Source: Cardinalis cardinalis (lineage: Eukaryota > Chordata > Aves > Passeriformes > Cardinalidae). From it: DNA of 64,000 bases. The notes under the pieces are model-generated. The model worked only from the letters and a program-made list of their open reading frames with translations. It had not been told where the DNA came from and searched no databases. How positions within the stretch are numbered: the first letter of the stretch is position 1; each line of letters begins with the position of its first letter. The DNA is taken from positions 62,001-126,000 of the forward strand of contig JACDOX010000231.1 in NCBI GenBank assembly GCA_014549065.1, given 5' to 3'. A program made the translations under genes and the position numbers. This document shows, in pieces, positions 33,326 through 46,550 of this stretch.

Positions 33326-35401
33326 GATGACTTTATGCTTAACTTGTTTCTGGATATAAATGTCTTTCTTCTACTTTTAAAGGTCTTTAGATGCAGTCTT
33401 GGAAGAGCTCAATACAGTCTCAAAATCCAGGCTGTTAATGAATGTTTTCAACTGCATTTGTCTGAGTATCAGCCTTTGGAGGACAACAAGCTGTCATCCC
33501 AAGCAGGGATGTTGTGCTCTGAAATGTGCCATATACATCTGACAGAGATATGCTGGCAATGTTTAATGTATAGTTCTGTGGTTGACACAATTAAAAGGTC
33601 TTGCATTGAAAGGAGCAGTTGAAACAAAGACCAGTAATAAAAATAGTTGACTCTATAACAACACAAAATGCAAGATGACAAAGAAGCATAGTATGTGTTT
33701 TTACTGTTTAGTATCATAGAGGAAAATTCAAAACAGGCAGAAATACATTTACCACTTGAGGGAAGTACTGTGCCAGCAAATTTGATAAGAAAGATTCTAC
33801 TTTTAAAAACTGTAGTATCACAATATCGCCATGGTTTTCACAACCTGACTCATAACATGACTGAAAGTTGCTCAAAAGTTCTTAAGCCAATTAGCATTAA
33901 TTTTTTCATTATTAAATTACCCTCAGCTTGTAGATTTAATTGCCCCATTTTCATTTCTAGGGCTTGTACTTAATACTGACAGACGGCAATGCATGCACTA
34001 AGTTTTATGTGGTGAAGAGGAAAGTGTTTTATAGGGAATGTAAAAAGCTCTTATGGAACAGAGAGGTAGTCCTTAACTGGATTGTATATCATCAGGATTT
34101 TAATAAATCTGACTAAGTACCTGATTATGCAATTCCTTTTTCCAAAGCCCTTACTGAAATCAAAGGGAGAGCTAGAAATGGAAAGTTTGCAAGACTAAGT
34201 CCTGGCATGAGAGAACATTATGGAAAGTTTTATCCTGGAAAGCAGACTCATAGCATCTTTATTTATCACAGCATTAAAAGTAGATAATTATAGTGAGTTT
34301 TCAACATCTCAGACCCATCATTATCCATATATTATAAGTTGCTTGCTTTGCCTTAATTATTTGATGGAAATTACTTTGTGGCCAAAGTCCACCAAAGTGG
34401 AGGGTTGTTAGTTTATTTCACCTGATTTAGAGCCAGGTTGTTAGAGATGGTGATTTTGCAGCTGATAGAACCTTTGGAGGTTTTGACAAAAAAAAAAAGA
34501 TTATGAACAAAATGTTAAAACATGAAGTTTTTCATAACCTTTTGCATGTACATGATTTTGCCACCAGTACTAATCTTGCTAACTGGGGCCAGTCACAGCA
34601 ATAAAATTAACGGGATATAGAAGGAATAAGATCTGTGAGTCATAAGGATTGTGTTACTGAGACAGTTTATATTTGAAGAGGAAACTGGCACAATCAATAT
34701 GCATTTGATTTCAAGTGTATTGATTCCAGATTTTCCTTTAAAAGTTAGTTAAGTAAGCTTTTTACTCAATAGCCTTCCTTTATTGTAGTGTTTATGAGAA
34801 TGTGGAGCTTCTCAGAAGAAGAAGGGTAGAAATAGTTCTCCTTATTAATATTGTATGTCTATATTTTAAAAGATTTTATGTGTAACGTAAATTGGCAATG
34901 AATTATCTTGAAGTGCCTAATTAGTTTTTTCTGTGCATGAACATTAATGAATGAGTTGGTGAGGATGATCTTCCATTTAGATCACAGTAGTGAGCACTAA
35001 AAGAGGACAAGGAATGTCTGAAATCATAAGCCTTGTTTTCCAGTTTTTGTTCTGAAATCTCCTTTAGGTGATCATACACTTGGAAAGGTTAGGCAGCATT
35101 AATACAAGGGTTTGTAGCGTTGATGTTTTCTCACTGAATTGCTGCACATTCCAGGCTTAAAAACTATGTCAGGGCCTCAGAAATTTAAAGCAGTCTTGAT
35201 TTATACTGCATTCTAAGTCTGACTGTTTAAACCTGCATTTAGTATTCAGTAAAGCTGAATATATAGCTTTGCAAGATAGAAAAATATTACTAATGGATGT
35301 TTATTATTTTCTGAAACATGCAATGTATCTTTGTACCTCAATGCAGAATAATTGCCATATCTTTGTGCGTTCCTAGGAATCTGACTTGCACATTTGTATG
35401 C

Positions 35402-35476
35402 TGCACAAAGAAGAAATTCTTCACTGTGAGGGTGATGAGATACTGAAATTGGTTGCCCAGAGAAGTTGTGGCATGT
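35402..35476 (+). mobile_element. 75-bp CR1 fragment, sense
   Basis: AAGAAGAAATTCTTCACTG, GAGGGTGATGAGATACTGAA and TTGGTTGCCCAGAGAAGTTG match the internal part of the CR1 3' end. Both ends are lost. Confidence 0.78.
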
Positions 35477-36664
35477 GTAGGTGCAGCTGGGGCTGCTGTA
35501 TTTGAAGTCTTCTCAGATGTGCCTATCTTTTAAAAGACTCCTTTATTTTTCCCATGTTACCCTGCTGGCTTCCATTTTCAATATTAATGATACCTGGGGG
35601 GATTTAAGCAGCGCTGATCTTCCCCTTGTTATTGGAGGCAGAGGAGAAGGACTGATGTCCTTCTACTTACACGTAATTCTTTTTAGGGCTGAAGAAACTT
35701 GTTCATCTTGTTGAGTCTGAAGCTCTGCATGAGCTTGTATTTTGTGATGGTGACCTGCAAGAACTGCTCCATGACTGTGCTGCTAAGATTTGGCCAGCAC
35801 ACCCCTCCTTAGTCAGATTTTCTTTAGGAAGAGGTAATTACTTTTTCTGTATTACTCTGCAGCCATTAATGACTGGTAAATAGAGATAAATATCTTGTAT
35901 GTAACTGTANAGAAATCTTGTGCAGCACAAGTGATCAGGTCTCTACTTTTGGGAAGGTGGTAAGACCCTTATAAAGTTTTGCAAAGAACTGCTATCATGT
36001 TGTGGGCTGGTAGAGAAGCGCAAACTTGTGGACAAATTTGAGGTGTTGGGGCTGAAATTATCCAAGATGTTAACAAAAAGGCAGGGATCTATAGGATCTG
36101 GCACAGTGCTGCTTGATTATGGGGAACTGCAGAAGTGCTCTCATGCTCTGCATGAGGAGTGAACACAGGAATTCCATTCAGCAACACAAATGGAGAGCCT
36201 TTGCTTGGTAGATTTGTACCCGTTCATATGTTCCTGTCTGCTTGGAGAGATATCTGATAATACATTTTTGGATTTGTTTATAATTTAAATACAGACTTGA
36301 GGAGGTTATAGCCAAGGGAACCATTAAACTTAGTATGAGAAGTGGAGATTTATGTAATAACTGTAGCAGAAGCAAGGAAAAGAAGAATTTGGCTTAGAGG
36401 TAGGGGTGATGAAAAGAAGATTGAAAGACAAGATATAAATGAGCCAAAACATGACAAATCTGTAGTCAGGTGCAACTTCATGATGTTGTTTTCAGAAACA
36501 ACAATGTGCTTTCATACAACTCTAATTTCCTGGTTTCACTCATGACTTAATCTGTCTCTTGCTTTCTGTAAGTAAGAAGTTTTCATTTAATATTGGGGGA
36601 AACACTTCCTTAAATCTCCTTTAAGTCTGGATGATTTCAGTGTGAACTGAGCCTCAGGTGAAAA

Positions 36665-36669
36665 GTATT
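36665..36669 (+). repeat. 5-bp target-site duplication, left copy (GTATT)
   Basis: GTATT directly precedes the LTR TG end and is repeated at 37925-37929. A 5-bp duplication fits several retroviral integrase classes. Confidence 0.88.
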
Positions 36670-37924
36670 TGTCATGGTTTGACACTGGCACAATGCCAGT
36701 GCCCCCATGAAAATACCCTCTCCCTGCTGTGAGATGTGACCAGGAATAAGCAAAGCAGACTCTTACTTAGAAAAAATAAAGAAAACTTTATTAATTACAC
36801 TACAAGAGAATAACTAAACTACAAGAGAAGAAATAAAAACACACAAGGAAAATGAAATCTGCATAGAAGCATTTTCCTCCTCCCCCCGCCAAATTTCCAA
36901 AACAATACATCCCCCCAAAAATACCAACTCTTGCTCCTGCACCACTCTTCAAAATACCCAATCCTCAGTCCATCAAAAGGAGAAGGAGTCCTTCTTTGTG
37001 CCATGGTGACCTCTTCCTTCATGTCCAGTGCTCTCACCACCGAACACGGACCAGGGCTGCTTCCAGGGTCATCTTTTAAGGGTGCCTTGTCCCGTTCCAA
37101 AAAGAGCACAGTCTCACCTTTGGGACGCCTGTCCCGCCCATATTTTTCACCCCCTGGGGCCGAGGGGTCTCAACACCGAATCTTTTGGCTCTGAGCCAGT
37201 GCCCCCCCCGGACGCAGTTTCTGTATCACAAGGAAACATGGCTCTGTCCATGGCTACACAAAAGAGTCCAGCAAAATTGCCACTCCATCTTCTCTATTCC
37301 TCCAACATCTCTCTCTCTCTCCCTCTGGCACAGACCTTCATCTCACTTACTCAATTCCCTCTTCATCTTCTGCTCCATTGCAAGAAAGGTCAATGCTCTG
37401 CAGAATTTTCATTGTCCACAAAAGGGTTAAAACTCGGGCTCTGCCCGCCTGGAGAGACTCCCACAGCAGCTGAACACCTTCTCTCTGCATCTCCCCCCTT
37501 CTTCTCCTTCTCAGCCGTGATGCTGGCACATGTTATCAAGTTTCAAGGTAACACAAGCACAGGCTGTACTCTCTCTCTCTCTCCTAGGGGGGGGCTGCCC
37601 GATGCCTCCTGGTGCTTCTCCCAACCTTCCATGCCAGGGCCTCTTCACCTCCCCATCTCCATCNAAAGCCCTGGCCTACCTCACCTGGCCGCATGCCTTC
37701 CCCTCCCTCGCGCAGCAGCAGCAGCTGGACAGAGGAGAGATCCGAACTCTTCCCCCGCCGGAACCCAAGAGAGACTCCCAGCGGGAAACCTCTGCTTTAA
37801 TCCTCTGTTCTCAGAGGTGGATCCAGTGTCAGAATGGCCAAATCAGCTGCCAATATTAAAATCTGAACACCTATTGGCTTGACCACAGGATCCCAGAAAT
37901 CCTGTTTCCTGTCAAACCACCACA
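36670..37924 (-). mobile_element. Solo LTR of an endogenous retrovirus (1,255 bp)
   Basis: The + strand starts TGTCATGGTTTGACAC and ends CTGTCAAACCACCACA, so the element has TG...CA ends. It is flanked on both sides by GTATT (36665-36669 and 37925-37929), a perfect 5-bp target duplication. The termini form an inverted repeat of about 16 bp with 13 matches. The minus strand is taken as sense because it carries AATAAA (rc of 36787-36792) about 120 bp before the end, followed by a short U5-like stretch. The body is pyrimidine-rich and higher in GC than the surrounding intron. No internal retroviral genes are present, so it is a solo LTR left by recombination. Long ORFs across it (such as 37028-37882) are probably chance in GC-rich sequence. 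Confidence 0.9.
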
Positions 37925-37929
37925 GTATT
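37925..37929 (+). repeat. 5-bp target-site duplication, right copy (GTATT)
   Basis: GTATT directly follows the LTR CA end and is identical to the copy at 36665-36669. Confidence 0.88.
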
Positions 37930-40900
37930 CAAGACTGTTTTGCACAACCTCATGCCTGGTAATAAACTTATTTATTTTAGAAGGAATACAGAGAGATCCT
38001 GTTTTTAGCTACTAATTTGTTTCCCTGAGGTTGAGACCATTCCTGCTGTTGTATCAGACCTACATGTGCTGGTCTGAATGTTGATGCTGCCTCCAGATCA
38101 CTGCTTCTGGCAAATGGAGTTTGTATTTTACGCATACTCCAACACATACTTAGTACATTCCTGCTTAAACATTTTGTCTTTAGCCTCACTCTGCTTGTCA
38201 AAACCATGATCACTTCACCACAGAGCTCTGTGCTGAACATAAACTCCATTAGGAATGAAGGTTGGAATTATGTGAGGAGTATATTGGCTTTACTGAACTT
38301 ACTCCTATCACCACAGACAACATAAGTGCACACAATTTGGAATTTTCCCAATATTTCTAATGGTCCCAACCTGTTCCTGATTTATATGAGCCACCACTTC
38401 TGAACAAGACCTTGATCTCCATAGTGTAAATCTGGAGTAATTCACAAGGTCTAACTGAGGCTGAACAAAACCAAGTGTTGGGTCCTGCCCTTGGGTCACA
38501 ACCCGCTGCAGCAGTTTTCTCTATAAAAACTCTAAACAAAATTTAAAAGCCAGTCCAGTGATTCTGGATTTAAAATTTAAAACCCAATGATTCTCAATGT
38601 CCGGGGTTTTTTAATGCATGTTAATGCAAGACTTTAAATTTTGATCCCTCACTAGTAGAATATTATAATAGCTTGTATGAAGCATTTTTGTTTGTTTCTT
38701 AATTAAACTGCTACTGCCCATATTAATCCTTTCACTGATAAAAGACCAGTCAAGTAAGTCTTGCAATCATCAGTCCAAAGCTCCACAAAAGATGTTCCTG
38801 GTCCACATGGTGTATTTTAATGACGCATTTTATATTTGTGTCGAACTAACAGGCATTTTCCAAGTAGAGAGACATCAGTAATTCTCTATTCAGGGATAAG
38901 ACTGTTATACATAATCCTGGAAAGTCAGAAAATGACATCACTTTAATAATTGTTCCTAAATGCATTAAATTAAGGTAGAATTAGAGGTCTACAAAATTGA
39001 AATATTTGATTTGAACCTGTACTAATGTATCCTTTAGTGCATTTTTCTAGCTAATTTCTGTACTTACTTTGCATGTGGGTTGTTTTTTTCTGGTGTTCTT
39101 ATAAAGTGAGCAAATATCTTTGGTTACTGGTACTTAGCTTGAGAACTGTGGTTTCACTATCTGATTATGTGGCAACCCCTTGTGGCTTTTTGTACCAAGA
39201 CCTGTTTCTTAGTAAATGTGGCCTTTGATCTCTTCAGTCACATTAACTGCAGGCAATACATACTTCAACAGATATTAGCATATGCCAACATTTCCAGAAT
39301 ATATTGAATCAGTGTCACAAAATATAATCAATGACTAACAGGTTTTTCTTCTATTCGTCAACAGTGACTATATCTATTATGAAATTGTGTCCTTCACTTC
39401 ATTGGAAGGGAGGATCCAGTGTTTTATAAGGAACTTCTGCTGATCTTATGTGCATAAGAAAATTTCACATTTCTGCTGTTTTTCTCTTGCTAATTACTTT
39501 ATGTGAGTGCAGCATCATATGGGATACTTAGATGTCCATAGGGCACATGGACCTGGATCTGAACTCTGGGAGCAGGTTACTATTAAGCAGCTCCTTGCAG
39601 TGACTGCTGCACTGAGATGTTTCTATTTTAGGAAACTGTTTTGATGGTCCATGCCTGTTATCCTAGAGAGTCTCGCCCTGCCTTTTTCCACATGGCAACA
39701 TTCTTGGGAGAGAATCATTGTTTCTTTCTCCTGATTTATAATCAATGGAATGGAGATACAAGGGTCAGAGTGAGGTTTTGCCTTTACAAGGAAATCGAGA
39801 AACACCATATCTGTCAGCATAAAAATATACATACATGAGTTCTTCCAAGCAGGATAAACCATTTTTAAACAAAAGCCAAGAACCTTCTTCCATTCTAATT
39901 ACAATTATATATTTTAACTTTCAAACACTCAAGGAGAAACACAGACCTACTCTAACTACATATTCAGCAGCATTCAGCTGCAGTTTCAGCTCTTAGCCAA
40001 ACCAAATTTATGATAAGTTGGAATAACTGAAATTTCTTCCCAAGCCCTGATGCATTTGAAATTCTTAAATTACATATTTTGGCATGATAATGCCACAAAA
40101 AANCCCCAAATAATTTTCTATTCCCTTTTGCTATATATCTACAAAGAAAATGTAAACCAAGAGGTGCTTTCTTTAGAAATATTAGCTCCTGCAGTAACAA
40201 GGATTTTGAAAGCAGCTTTTGGCAAAATGGAAGAAAAATATGAAAAACAGAACGGATGGCCCAGGTTCTTTTCAGTCTGAAAAAAACGCTAGAAAATAAT
40301 TTGAATTTCTTGTGTGCCACTTCCTTTTATGAAAGTAGAAAGGGTGAACATATATACAACAAATTCAGGTGTATTTAGAAGCATGGTATTGACTTTTGGC
40401 CTACATTTGGAAAAGTGTCAGAGGTCTTATCCCTCTGTGTATAATTCAGGGGAGTATGTGGTTATGGGAGTATTGAACTTCATGTCTAAGGAGCTGAAGT
40501 TCCATTGGTCTGTGAGCTAACTTCTGCTTTGCCCAAGTTTGTGAATGCAGGCTGACAGAAAGAAACTGGAATGAAAGTTTTCCTGCTCTGCAACACTGAT
40601 TTGAGGTGACAGCTGTATTTCCTTCATTTGTATTCCTAAAGCTCGAGGGACCTCCATGTGTCCCAGCACCTGATCTCATTGGGGGCTACCTCCTTAGGTC
40701 AGGCTCAGTCTTTTCCCAAGAAGCATTTTAGAAGTATCATCTGAAACACCCTCACACAAATCAAGTTGAAATGTAGAGCCCAGTAACACAGCAATGAAAC
40801 ACACTCACAAAGTTAGTTTTTTGTTCCAGACTTTGGGTTGAAAGGAGGAGCTCCAGTGACCTGACTCCATTCCCAGGGCTCTGTAAGAGTCATAGCCCAG

Positions 40901-41235
40901 GTTCAGGTCTTGAAGGAAGAGAGGTATGTATTAGACATGTCAGCACTAAGTCACCTGTACCATTCCTGTGACCCACAAACTGTTAGAAGGTGGTGTGCTG
41001 GAATGGGCTGCTAGGTCAGCAACAACACTCCAATACTAGACCCAAAGCAAATTCTAAACTTTCTACGAACATTCAACGTCTTCAAAATCCACCAGTAAAT
41101 TCCCAGTTTTATGACCCTTGAAGTTTTATTACATACCTCAGAATATCTAATACTTTTTAAAAAAACCCTATTTCTTGAAGTTGTGTGAATAGATAAGAAG
41201 CATTCTGTTATTTTGTTAAATCGTTGCTTTTCGAT

Positions 41236-41404
41236 AACACAGAATCATAGAATGACCTGCGCTGGAAGGCACCTTAAAGATCTGCCAGTTCCAACCCTCC
41301 TGACAAGGGCAGGGACACTTTGCACCAGACCAGGTTGCTCAGAGTCCCATCCAGCCTGGCCCTGGACACTTCCAGGGATGGAGCAGCTGCATCTTCTCTG
41401 GGCA
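41236..41404 (-). mobile_element. CR1 3' end, antisense arm of an inverted pair
   Basis: AACACAGAATCATAGAATG, GGAAGGCACCTTAAAGATC, CCAGACCAGGTTGCTCAGAG and CTTCCAGGGATGGAGCAGC. The CR1 3' tail points left; the sequence switches strand at about 41405. Confidence 0.9.
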
Positions 41405-41469
41405 GGGGGCTTGGACTGGATGATCTCCAGCAGTCCCCTCCAACCCTAAGGATGTTGTGAGTCTGTGAT
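41405..41469 (+). mobile_element. CR1 3' tail, sense arm of an inverted pair
   Basis: GGGGGCTTGGACTGGATGAT, CTCCAGCAGTCCCCTCCAAC, then GTTGTGAGTCTGTGAT: a second CR1 tail that faces right. The switch falls in a shared GGGCAGGGG-like motif. Confidence 0.85.
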
Positions 41470-42618
41470 CTCAAAGATGGCTGCTTGGCACTTGCTTCAT
41501 TCTACTTATATTTCTTTGTCATGCTCATGTTTTTATGAGGCCACACACCTCTTATCCTTGTCTATTCCTTCTCAGCTTTTCTTCAGAATGTGATATTGCT
41601 GTGGGGACTGTGCCTGAGCACTCTGTGTGTTTCTTTGCCTAAAGCAAACACTTCTGTGTTGGTGTTACCCAGCCCAAGGCTCTCGCTCGTGCCCCAGAGC
41701 TCAGCTTTTACACAGTTCTGGAAGAACTGTGGAAGAAGCAGAAACAAATGTAGTACAGTTGAGAGGTGGAACAATTAGGCAGATTGATGCGCAACTAGCT
41801 GATACTGTAAAAATTATTATTACTATTAAAATTAACATTCTGCTGACTCTACACCTTTTCTATATCAAGCACTAGACATGGGGTACATTTCTTTATTAAT
41901 ACAAGTGTTATCAAACTATGAAGCATGGCCTAAAGCTTTGCTTCAGCTGAGGTATGACTTCATGGTTCACAGCACTCTTTTCCAAAGGTCAGGAAATGGA
42001 TCAATTATTGTGATGCGTATGAGCTCTGCAGCAGAGGTTCTTCAGAGGGCTAATTGTTACTTTAGGCTGCAGATTTTGCAAACTATGATAGCATAAAAAA
42101 TAAAAATTAAGGCCCTGATTTCAGACGGGTAGTATTATTCCATGGCTATCTGTCCATATAGCAGTGAACCTCCAGTGGGGGGGAACCCAATAAGAGTTCA
42201 AATCTCACAGGCAGTAGCAGAACAAGCTCTGGTACCAAGGATGCAAGAAACTGAAAGTACCAGGCAGAGGAGTTGCTATGTCTTTGTGTTTTTCTGGACT
42301 GTAACATGTGGAGAGGAATATGACAGCAACACAATGGAGTTTTCTGCCAATCCACTCATGGAATAGCATGGTGTATCCCTGCAGGTAAAACATTGGTCCC
42401 AATGGACCCATTTTGAGCTGAAACTGAAAATAACTTTATCTTAGGTGTGCTACTGAATGTTCAGGACTCTCTTAGCTCAATTAGAGCTTGCATTAACAGC
42501 TTGAGTGTGAAATTATTAAATTGTGCATGAACCAGTGACAAATTTAAAACAATTGGAGTTAAACACAGGAGTTCGCCCAAAACAAAGGGCTGCAGCTTGG
42601 AATTTACCTGTAATGACA

Positions 42619-42765
42619 GGCCACATCCCTGGAACTGTCCAAGGCCAGGCTGGCTGGGGCTCTGAGCAACCTGGGATAGTGGAAGGTGTCCCTGCCTGTA
42701 GCAGGGGATTGAAACTGGCTGATCTTTAAGGTCCCTTCCAACCCAAGGAATCATTCTATGATTCC
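42619..42765 (+). mobile_element. CR1 3' tail, sense
   Basis: CACATCCCTGGAACTGTCC, GGGATAGTGGAAGGTGTCCC and GATCTTTAAGGTCCCTTCC, ending ATTCTATGATTCC. Strongly 5'-truncated. Confidence 0.92.
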
Positions 42766-43949
42766 ACAGCTCCTCTATTCAAAAGGATAATGAATTTCAG
42801 CCATGGTGGGGCCTTTGCAGTAGTATTTTTAATATTATATAGACTTTTGAGTCCATGGAACTTAAAGATCATCTTTGTCACTTTTGATCAGGATGTTTCC
42901 TCTCACTGTAATTACAAGCATATGACAAAATGTTTCTTCTTAATACAGTTATGATAGAACCATAATTCTTAGTATTTTATTACTACTGCATGAATTAGAC
43001 TTTCTCTGTTTTTCTCCTAAGCTTCCCTATACAAATATGGACAATACATTGTAGTGCTGCAGAGATTAATTTTCTATTCTGATAAAACTTNAAAAAAATT
43101 TCATGAAATATGTCTCTATTTACAAATGCTAAATTCTTCTCAGTATTTTGCCCCCATACATTCAAACTCTCCCCCACTAACATACTGTTTGCTGCAGCTA
43201 TTTTTTTAGTAAAACATGTTTTGATTTTAATAAAATATCTAAGTTCAACTTTTATAGAGTGAGGAGTTTCCAACTGTTGTTTTTAAATTACTCCTTATTT
43301 CAAAATGGAATTTATGTTGGAAAGGTTTTAAAAATAGAAGAAATGAAAAAAATATTATAAGTTGTTGACGTAAAACATTTGGTTCACAGTAATTAAAAAC
43401 ATTTTTGAAAACAAGCACTTTAGCTTTCCATCCTAATTTGGGACATATCTCCCTCATTTTCTTTTCTTTTTGTGGAATGCTGTGAAACTTTAATTGAAGA
43501 GAAAAAAAATAATTTATTGCCCTCTTATCTTGCTTAAATGTCTATGAAGCCTAACTTTTCATTGCCACTTTTCATAACAGACCTATTGACTCTTTTTTAG
43601 CATGAGGAGGACTCTTTGGTCCATTTTCTACATTTTACTGATCCTTATGATCTCTATCAGTGAGAGACTCCAGTCTGAGATGAAAATTTGAACAGGGAGC
43701 AGGTGAACAACATGAACACATGAGAAGAAGCAGTGAGAGGAAAATAGGAGCAGAATGCCTGTATATTGTAGTGGAACCAGTGTTGGTTCTATGGGTAGAA
43801 TTAGAAGACTGGGCAAAAGAAGGAGCAAAGACAAAGACCTTTGCTAAGGGAAACAGTGGCCAATGTCTTCAAAGCAAATGGGATTTGATATGAATTAGTT
43901 CTGTGCTGGAGATTCTTTAAGGTGAAACCACATAATATGTCTGAAGAAA

Positions 43950-44393
43950 TCAAAGAATCACAGAATGCCCTGTTTGGGAAGGGACCTTAAAAATCACCTT
44001 GTTCTAGCCTCTTGCAGGGGCACCTTCCACTAGCCCAGGTTGCTCAGAGCCTCATCCAACCTGGCCTGGAACACTGCCAGAGATGGGGCAGCCACAGCTT
44101 CTCTGCGAAACCTATGCCATGGCCTTACCACCCTCACAGGGAACAATTTCTTCCCAAAATCCAATCTAAACCTGCTCTCTGTCAGTGTGAAGCCATTGCC
44201 CCTTGTCCTGTCACTCCAGGCCCTTGTCAAAGCCCACATCTTTCCTGTGGGCTCCCTTCAGGCACTGGAAGGCCACAATGAGGTCACCCCAAAGCCTTCT
44301 CTTCTACAGGCTGAACAATCCCAATTCCCTCAGCCTTTCCTCCCAGCAGAACTGCTCCATCCCTCTGATTCTCTTGGTGTCCCTGCTCTAGAC
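43950..44393 (-). mobile_element. CR1 LINE 3' end, antisense
   Basis: AGAATCACAGAATGCCCTG, CCACTAGCCCAGGTTGCTC, GAAGCCATTGCCCCTTGTCC, CTGTGGGCTCCCTTCAGGC, GGCTGAACAATCCCAATTCC and CCATCCCTCTGATTCTC: a 444-bp, well-preserved antisense copy. Confidence 0.94.
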
Positions 44394-46455
44394 ACCCTTG
44401 AACAGGTCCATGTGGGACTCTAGAAGAGAAATGCTAAGAAAGGAATGATGTTGACAAAATAATTCATGGATTTTCTGTGAGGCACCAATGGAAAGATGCC
44501 TGTTCCTCCCTCCAGAGAAGATTTCTGGTGGGAGGCAGCACAAAGAAAATATGTGTCTTGCAGAAGAATAATGCAAGAATGGAAAAATGTGCGCTCCAGA
44601 AGTTCTGTGACAAAGGGGCCTTATGATATCTGGGTTATTTCTAGGGCAGAATAAATCCATGGGGCTAGAAATTGTGACAGAGCTTTTTTTGTGGTGGCTG
44701 GGGAAACATCCCACCCACACCTTGTCCCCAGAGGACATTCTGGTTTCAAAGGCTGGCAATCCATATAAAATAGCATCTCCAAAGAAGCTTGTTTTCATGA
44801 AGAAAAGCCACCTGGCATCCCTGGAGGTACTGGCAATGGGGTAGCTCAGGAAAAGAGAAACAGGTGGATGTGGGTGGCATTTCTACCTATATTATGGATA
44901 GTAGTAAAGAAAATGGGAGCTGCAAATCCTTGCTGGGCCTTTGAAAGCCCCAAAGTGCAGTGTTGGAGATTTGGACTTGGGAGTTTGAACTGTTTGAGTG
45001 CACTGCGATGGCAAGTCTCATTTGAACCTGCCGGTGTTGTATCACATCCAGACCTTTGTAAACCAGATCTCAGGGTTCCGTTGACCAACCATACACCATG
45101 CCTGGCAGGACAATCACAGTGTTAGTTTTCACCTTCTTTTAAATACTGAGTAAATAGATCATTTCTTGAGCAAATAAGCAAACTGGGTTTTTTTGGCTGT
45201 TCCTCCTGCTGCCTAAGGAAGCTCATCTGTGGGGAAATAAGTATTAGACAATAGAAAATACACACATCTTTTCTTAATAACATTGCACATTTAGTCTAAT
45301 TATTTTAAAGATTCCAGATGCTTAATCTGTTGCTAATATGTTCAATCTTATTTCGATATAAATGAAATTGCTTTGTTTCTGATGGAATGATTCCCTCTTA
45401 TTATTCCCATGAGTAGATAATCATAGCTCTGTTAAAAGCCAATAGGTTGTTGGGCACTTCTACAGACATGAGAATTTATGCATTTTAGGCAATGAGTGAT
45501 GCAGGAGCTGATGTCTGAGACATCAGATATTTCCTTTATTCCCTCACCCATTGCAAGGTAACAACATTTTTTGAGCTGCTGATTTAGATGGGCTATTGGG
45601 CCAACATCAGTAAGCCTGAACCTCTGGGTGTTCAGGATTGTGTTTAGACCATGGAGCTCTGAGAGATCCGAGCAATCCTTTCATTAGAGTAGTGTCTAGG
45701 CTGCAAGACTTTGTAGGGTTAGCACTGATTTTGGCCCCAATACCAAGTGACACGATGCTTTTGTTCACTGATTTAGGGTTTGGGCTTATTGGAAGGCCAG
45801 TTTTCTTGTCTGTATGGTCTGAGAGTCATCTCTTTGTGTTTTTTCTTTTTGTGTCAAGGACGACAGGTCTGTTGACTCAGGATGTCACACTTCCCAGCTG
45901 CAGGTCAAAGATACAGGTCTCTGTTGGGTGTGCTGCTTTTGTCATGGGAGGACAGAATATTCCGAAGGCAACACAAGGCAGCTCTGTTGGATTGGCTTGC
46001 TCTGGACAAGGGAAAAATACCTTTGTGAGCTGTTGGCTCTTTAACTCCTTGACTTTGTGCCAAGGTGTTGGCTGCTGTGAAGCCATTTGTCTGTCACATC
46101 CAAGTTTCTTGGTTATATTGTGGGGAATGGATTTCTGTGAGGTGATCATCATATATTAAATACCCTCTCATGTAATAAGGCACATGCTTTCAGTGGCCTC
46201 TGAAGTGGTGTAAGATGGTTGTATTGGCTCACAGGAGTTAAATGAGTGGATATGTGATGACAGAATAATTTATAAGTGACCACACCTCTACTCACATCCT
46301 ACCAGTAATTGTTGACTTGAACTACTTAACTTTTTAATTTCTTTTACTAGTGATTTGAGGAAAATACATGAGATTTATCAGCATTCTGTAGTTTTCTGAA
46401 CAGGAGAAAGAAATAGAAAGAGCTCACAGTAATTTCAATGGTTTTCAGTCCACAA

Positions 46456-46495
46456 AGGTATTACAGAAAACAGGTAGGTATTACAGAAAACAACA
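46456..46495 (+). repeat. 20-bp tandem duplication next to an AAC repeat
   Basis: AGGTATTACAGAAAACAGGT at 46456-46475 is followed directly by AGGTATTACAGAAAACAACA at 46476-46495. It runs into (AAC)n and an A/C-rich tract to about 46550. Confidence 0.9.
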
Positions 46496-46550
46496 ACAAC
46501 AACAAAACCAACAGAAAACCCAAAAAAACCCAAAACAAAAAAAACCCAGG
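46490..46550 (+). repeat. (AAC)n and A/C-rich low-complexity tract
   Basis: CAACAACAACAACAAAACC followed by runs of AAAACCC units. A simple-sequence tract with no other signal. Confidence 0.9.

Noticed and set aside
44388..44798. 136-codon minus-strand ORF after the CR1 at 43950-44393
   Set aside because: No recognisable domain; it lies beside repeat sequence and has no splice or promoter context.
45638..46159. 173-codon ORF on the + strand in the large intron
   Set aside because: No domain or recognisable motif, and ORFs of this length are expected about once by chance in 64 kb of six-frame reading. No splice or promoter context supports it.
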